Below, piece after piece: positions 60,201 through 64,000 of a stretch of 64,000 nt of DNA (its first letter is position 1; each line of letters opens with the position of its first letter). Location of the stretch: contig RPFO01000213.1 in NCBI GenBank assembly GCA_009746045.1, forward strand, positions 3,156,837 to 3,220,836, read 5' to 3'. The DNA is from Mesostigma viride. Lineage: Eukaryota > Streptophyta > Mesostigmatophyceae > Mesostigmatales > Mesostigmataceae. Position numbers and translations under genes: made by a program. The notes beneath the pieces were generated by a model. It did not search any database and was not told the origin of the DNA. It saw nothing but the letters and a program-made list of their open reading frames with translations.

Positions 60201-60550
60201 TGGCTGACGTCATGGTCCCAGCTCAGTTTGAACACCGTATTTCCTCCCTCTCTCTAGTTGGATCGACTGCCATGCAGGACAAGAAGAGTCATGGCAGACC
60301 ACTGTCCAGGCCCCAGGTGGCACACGCCAGCCCGGCCGGCCGGCCCTCATGGGCAAGCCCCCTCCCCCCACTGGCGGAAGGGGCGCTTAAATACCATTAG
60401 TACGTAGCTAAGTAGCCAGCTAGGATTTTGCATGGTAGATTAGACTAGAGTTAGCTACATATGTTAGTTTTTCGCGGCTCCGTTCATGTGCACACCCCCG
60501 CCCACCCACCCGGCCTACAGTAGCAATGGAATCATGCTACATGATCTCCA
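60200..60550 (+). mobile_element. LINE 3'-end fragment
   Basis: It starts at the LADVMVPAQFEHRISSLSL equivalent, keeps AMQDKKSHGRPLSRP and a 3' UTR (TAGATTAGACTAG, TTCGCGGCT), and ends near GCTACATGATCTCC. It is directly adjacent to the preceding copy, as in nested or repeated insertion. Confidence 0.55.
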
Positions 60551-60655
60551 GACCATATATAAATAAATATATTTGTGTAAACTTTTGTGCAATTATTTTT
60601 TCTAATGAGATTAGCATAGTACTCCGTGGCATGCCTTTGCACATGACACGCAAGC

Positions 60656-60911
<256 letters not shown>

Positions 60912-60914
60912 TAA

Positions 60915-62603
60915 CCCCTAAATGGTCTGAGATCCTGCCGATAAACCGGCTGGATCTTCACAATTTTGCAAACCAGATGCCATCCAACCTACCCATATCC
61001 AATGGCTGTCCTTGGAGGCCAAGCATGTCCATGAGTTGCCCTTCGGGTTGGTATATCACAACCTCACATATATGCAGGGTAGGCCATGTTTAACTGCCGT
61101 CAAAGTCAGGGGGGTCAAGACGCGCGTTTTCATTTTTGGTAGAATGTGCATTTTGAATTATGTTATAAGACCTAGGCACCTACCACTTCAGGGATGATAA
61201 ACAATTAGTTGCTGAACAGTTTGAGCCATTGGGGTCATCATTTGGGTGGGTATACCAGCAGTTACACCCAGTACAGCCCATAGGGGTACCGTTGGTAAAA
61301 AGCAACCAAGGGAGTAGGGGTGGGCATACTAACTCCTAATATGGCCACCAACCATGCCAAACAATACATTTCCCTTCCACAATGATGGGGAAACATGACT
61401 GCATCATCATACTGACCTTATATGGCACCTATGTGCAGGTGCCACCTTGTCCATGCACGCAGGTAACGCGGTACGGATACCCTACGCAAGGCACGCATTC
61501 TAGGAGGCAACCACCAACAAACTAGTGATGTTGAGCCTATTTCAGCTTTCCCTAGCAAGGATTAACTAGGCCTAAGCTGCTATAGCTTGCCAGGTGATGG
61601 CCAGCACACCTGGTGGCACATGCTGTCAATGGGAAGCTTTTACTCACCAGTTACGTGCTTGATGATGCCACAGAGACCAGCCAACTGCCTCACACTCATG
61701 CAATATGTGTATGGGAAATGTATAACAAACATATATGGAGGTATTCAAACCCATACAGCCTCTAAAACGTATCACCATCACCCTGTGGCAGGTCAACTGA
61801 CTGAGGGAAGCATCTAAGAAGGGTGTTTTAGAAAGGGGCCAGGCCAGGGTCAAGAAAGAGCATGAATAGTGCAAAAAGAATGTGCAACACAAGCTAGAAC
61901 GTATATATAAACGTCAAACATCGATAGGAAAACGATGCTTAAGCTTTACCAGGCATGGATGGCGTTACCTTGGCCCAGGCGGTGGCCGCAAAATGGCGCA
62001 TTTCGGCACACCAAAGTTGTGCAGCATGGTCGCTGGATTCGGCGATTTCTGGCCACCCTTGCACGTTTACGACTACTATGTATCATAAAAAGTACAAAGA
62101 AACCAATATATCCTTTAAAATACGCCGGAAAGGTATTGCTGTCAACGTTTCTATCGTCCGGCCTGATCGCAGTTTTTTCCAGCAAGAACGCTGCCGACAC
62201 CTATCAAATGGCATTCCCGCGCACCAAAAATTGGCCTGTATGATCTTTAGGACGTTTAAAATCAATATCCTAAGTTTGGCCAGAAAACTCGAACGCAAAC
62301 GTAAATGCCATGCGTGGGCGCAAGCCGCCATGGCCAGGTCGTCGTTTTCCGGAATGCACGTTGTACGTGAAAAAGTACCCTGACCCCTTGTACTTTGACC
62401 GGCCAGAACACCTCTATAACTTTGTCAAAAGTATGCAAACCCTAGTACCATGCTGTGAAGAATTTTATAAACTTTCGATCTTCTCAGCTAAACTTTTCCT
62501 AATTCTCAATAGATTTCGCGGCATCTGGTCCCCCGAGAAGGGGCCGATGCATCGGCTGGAACTCGATTTTTGGCGGAAAATCGGCAGCAAGACCATTTAG
62601 GGG
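60915..62603. mobile_element. piggyBac-like non-autonomous element inserted in the microsatellite
   Basis: The 1,689-bp element has ends CCCCTAAATGGTCT and the exact inverse AGACCATTTAGGGG, flanked on both sides by TTAA (60911-60914, 62604-62607). TTAA target duplication and CCC-starting ends are diagnostic of the piggyBac superfamily. Subterminal CTGCCGAT blocks also occur at both ends. No transposase frame was seen; internal frames of up to 142 codons show no DDD-transposase motif. The (ACTT)n tract continues on both sides. Confidence 0.7.
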
Positions 62604-62607
62604 TTAA

Positions 62608-62805
<198 letters not shown>

Positions 62806-62809
62806 ACTA

Positions 62810-63135
62810 CATCATGTATGACCTCCCAACGGAGTCATGCTATAATTTAATTTGTAATTTAATCATATTATATTGACAATATTACTGGCACTCGAAGGAC
62901 TTAGGAGAGGACCGCGACTGCTCTTCAAGGTCTTGGTCGACCTCCCGGTTCTCACATATACAGGGCTGAGGCCTGGACGCTCATGCACAGAACCGCGCCA
63001 GGAATTCTCGATCCCGGTGCGTCATAGCTGCCTGCGGCCGCTGCTGACATCTTGTCGGCAGCCTTCAGTACCCTCCGGCCTGAGCACCTTGAGAGCGGGC
63101 TGAGGCGCCAGTTGTCGCGACGGTTTCACGCCAGG
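62810..63135 (+). mobile_element. LINE 3'-tail motif and RT fragment
   Basis: The start carries the tail motif (ACCTCCCAACGGAGTCATG, TATAATTTAATTT). From about 62950 the frames give YRAEAWTLMHRTAPGILD-like sequence, which resembles the xGAExWTL..R..F..RCLR block of LINE RTs. It is degenerate, with stops. Confidence 0.45.
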
Positions 63136-63674
63136 AAACCGCAATTATCTGATGCGCGCGATCGAGCACGAGACGGTGGTCAGACTTCAGGATCCACCGT
63201 GATGACCGAATCTAGTGCAGCACGCCAGCATCCACAATGTAGAGAGAGGGGCGCTGAGCCCGGCGCGTACGCAGATATAGACAATTAAGGCAGACCACCA
63301 AATCCGACGGCCAAAAAAAGGTGGCTATTAAAGAGCCTGTTGGGCGCGCGGGGTGTGCGAAAGAATCATTGCATGCAACCAGCACAGATTCGGCCAACAG
63401 ATCCGCAAAGAGATCCGTGTTACCGTTGCATGGCCGCCGTGTTCAAGGGGGCGTACTGAGCGCCGCCGGTGCCGACTGGCAGCGTGGCGTCGGCCGGCGT
63501 CGAGCAGCATAACCAGAAAGTGCGTGGCGCGCGCGCCGGCAAGCCGTCAAGTGATCTTCGAAGCATAGCAATTAAGGACGTAGCAGGGCTGGATGTACGA
63601 GGGCTAAGCTAAGGCTATGGCTGGTTGTGTACCGTGCGTTATAGCGGTGCACGTGACTAGGTATGGTGGCAAGG
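63136..63674. other. Unassigned sequence
   Basis: No recognisable gene or repeat between the LINE fragment and the terminal-inverted-repeat element. Confidence 0.4.
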
Positions 63675-64000
63675 CTAGGCAAACATTCTAGGCATGGCTG
63701 CCATGCATGGCGGCAGCGACTATACCAATGATTATACAAGAGCTATTCTAGCCCGCGCTCAGCAGCAGCAGCAGCGAGTCAGCGACCCGACCTGTGGCCT
63801 GAATACCTCCGCCACAAGCAGGGCCCCAAGAAGCCCAAGCTTGGGTGTTACTAGGTGGAGGCCGTGGCGGGGACTTGATGATCAACCACAAGATGTGGAC
63901 GACCCCTGCGGGCTAGAATATATAGCCCTAGCTAATTGAAATCATTGGTATAATCACTGCGCCGCCATCCGTGGCAGCCATGCCTAGAATGTTTGCCTAG
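63675..64000. mobile_element. Element with ~67-bp terminal inverted repeats (right edge at window end)
   Basis: The left end CTAGGCAAACATTCTAGG continues through GCATGGCTGCCATGC and TATACCAATGATT. The right end (about 63934-64000) is its inverse with few mismatches. The interior is about 200 bp with an 81-codon frame (63694-63939) that has a short poly-Gln run and no known motif. Size fits a MITE or foldback element; the target duplication cannot be seen because the window ends. Confidence 0.65.

Overview
The window is nuclear DNA of a eukaryote, most likely a flagellated green alga. The ornithine carbamoyltransferase is plant-type with a Ser/Ala/Arg-rich leader, the ClpB protein is of the Hsp101 type, and there is a CEP76 centriole/basal-body gene. 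Degenerate CCCTAAA telomere-type repeats sit inside introns. GC-rich exons are split by many GT-AG introns (donors often GTGCGT or GTGAGT) full of simple repeats, and the scaffold has a 25-N gap. A repeat-rich prasinophyte such as Cymbomonas is a guess only.

Layout. (1) 1-16.2 kb, minus strand: exons of one very large glycosyltransferase gene with two tandem GT49 (LARGE/B4GAT1-type) domains. A 9.65-kb intron (14881-5228) holds a 2-kb polypurine tract, other minisatellites and the gap. The C-terminal exon(s) lie beyond base 1. (2) 19.4-23.5 kb, minus: complete three-exon ClpB/Hsp101 gene with a canonical heat-shock element upstream and a Tc1/mariner-type MITE in intron 2. (3) 23.9-25.7 kb: (AACT)n microsatellite. 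(4) 26.4-29.3 kb, plus: four-exon coiled-coil protein of unknown function. (5) 30.8-47.3 kb, minus: complete 17-exon CEP76 homologue (632 aa). (6) 47.35-48.5 kb: head-to-head promoter region. (7) 48.5-55.8 kb, plus: complete ten-exon ornithine carbamoyltransferase (375 aa). (8) 55.8-64 kb: graveyard of nested LINE fragments, a piggyBac-like element inserted in an (ACTT)n tract, and a terminal-inverted-repeat element at the window edge.

All multi-exon models were built by matching splice phase at each junction. The ClpB, coiled-coil, CEP76 and OTC models sum to exact codon multiples. The genes have unrelated roles: Golgi-type glycosylation, protein disaggregation, centriole biology and arginine biosynthesis.

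The most unusual recurring pattern is that several intronic tandem repeats contain a copy of the adjoining exon edge and its splice site. It is seen at seven junctions in four genes, with two to about fifteen copies each. The second unusual item is the tandem GT49-GT49 architecture.
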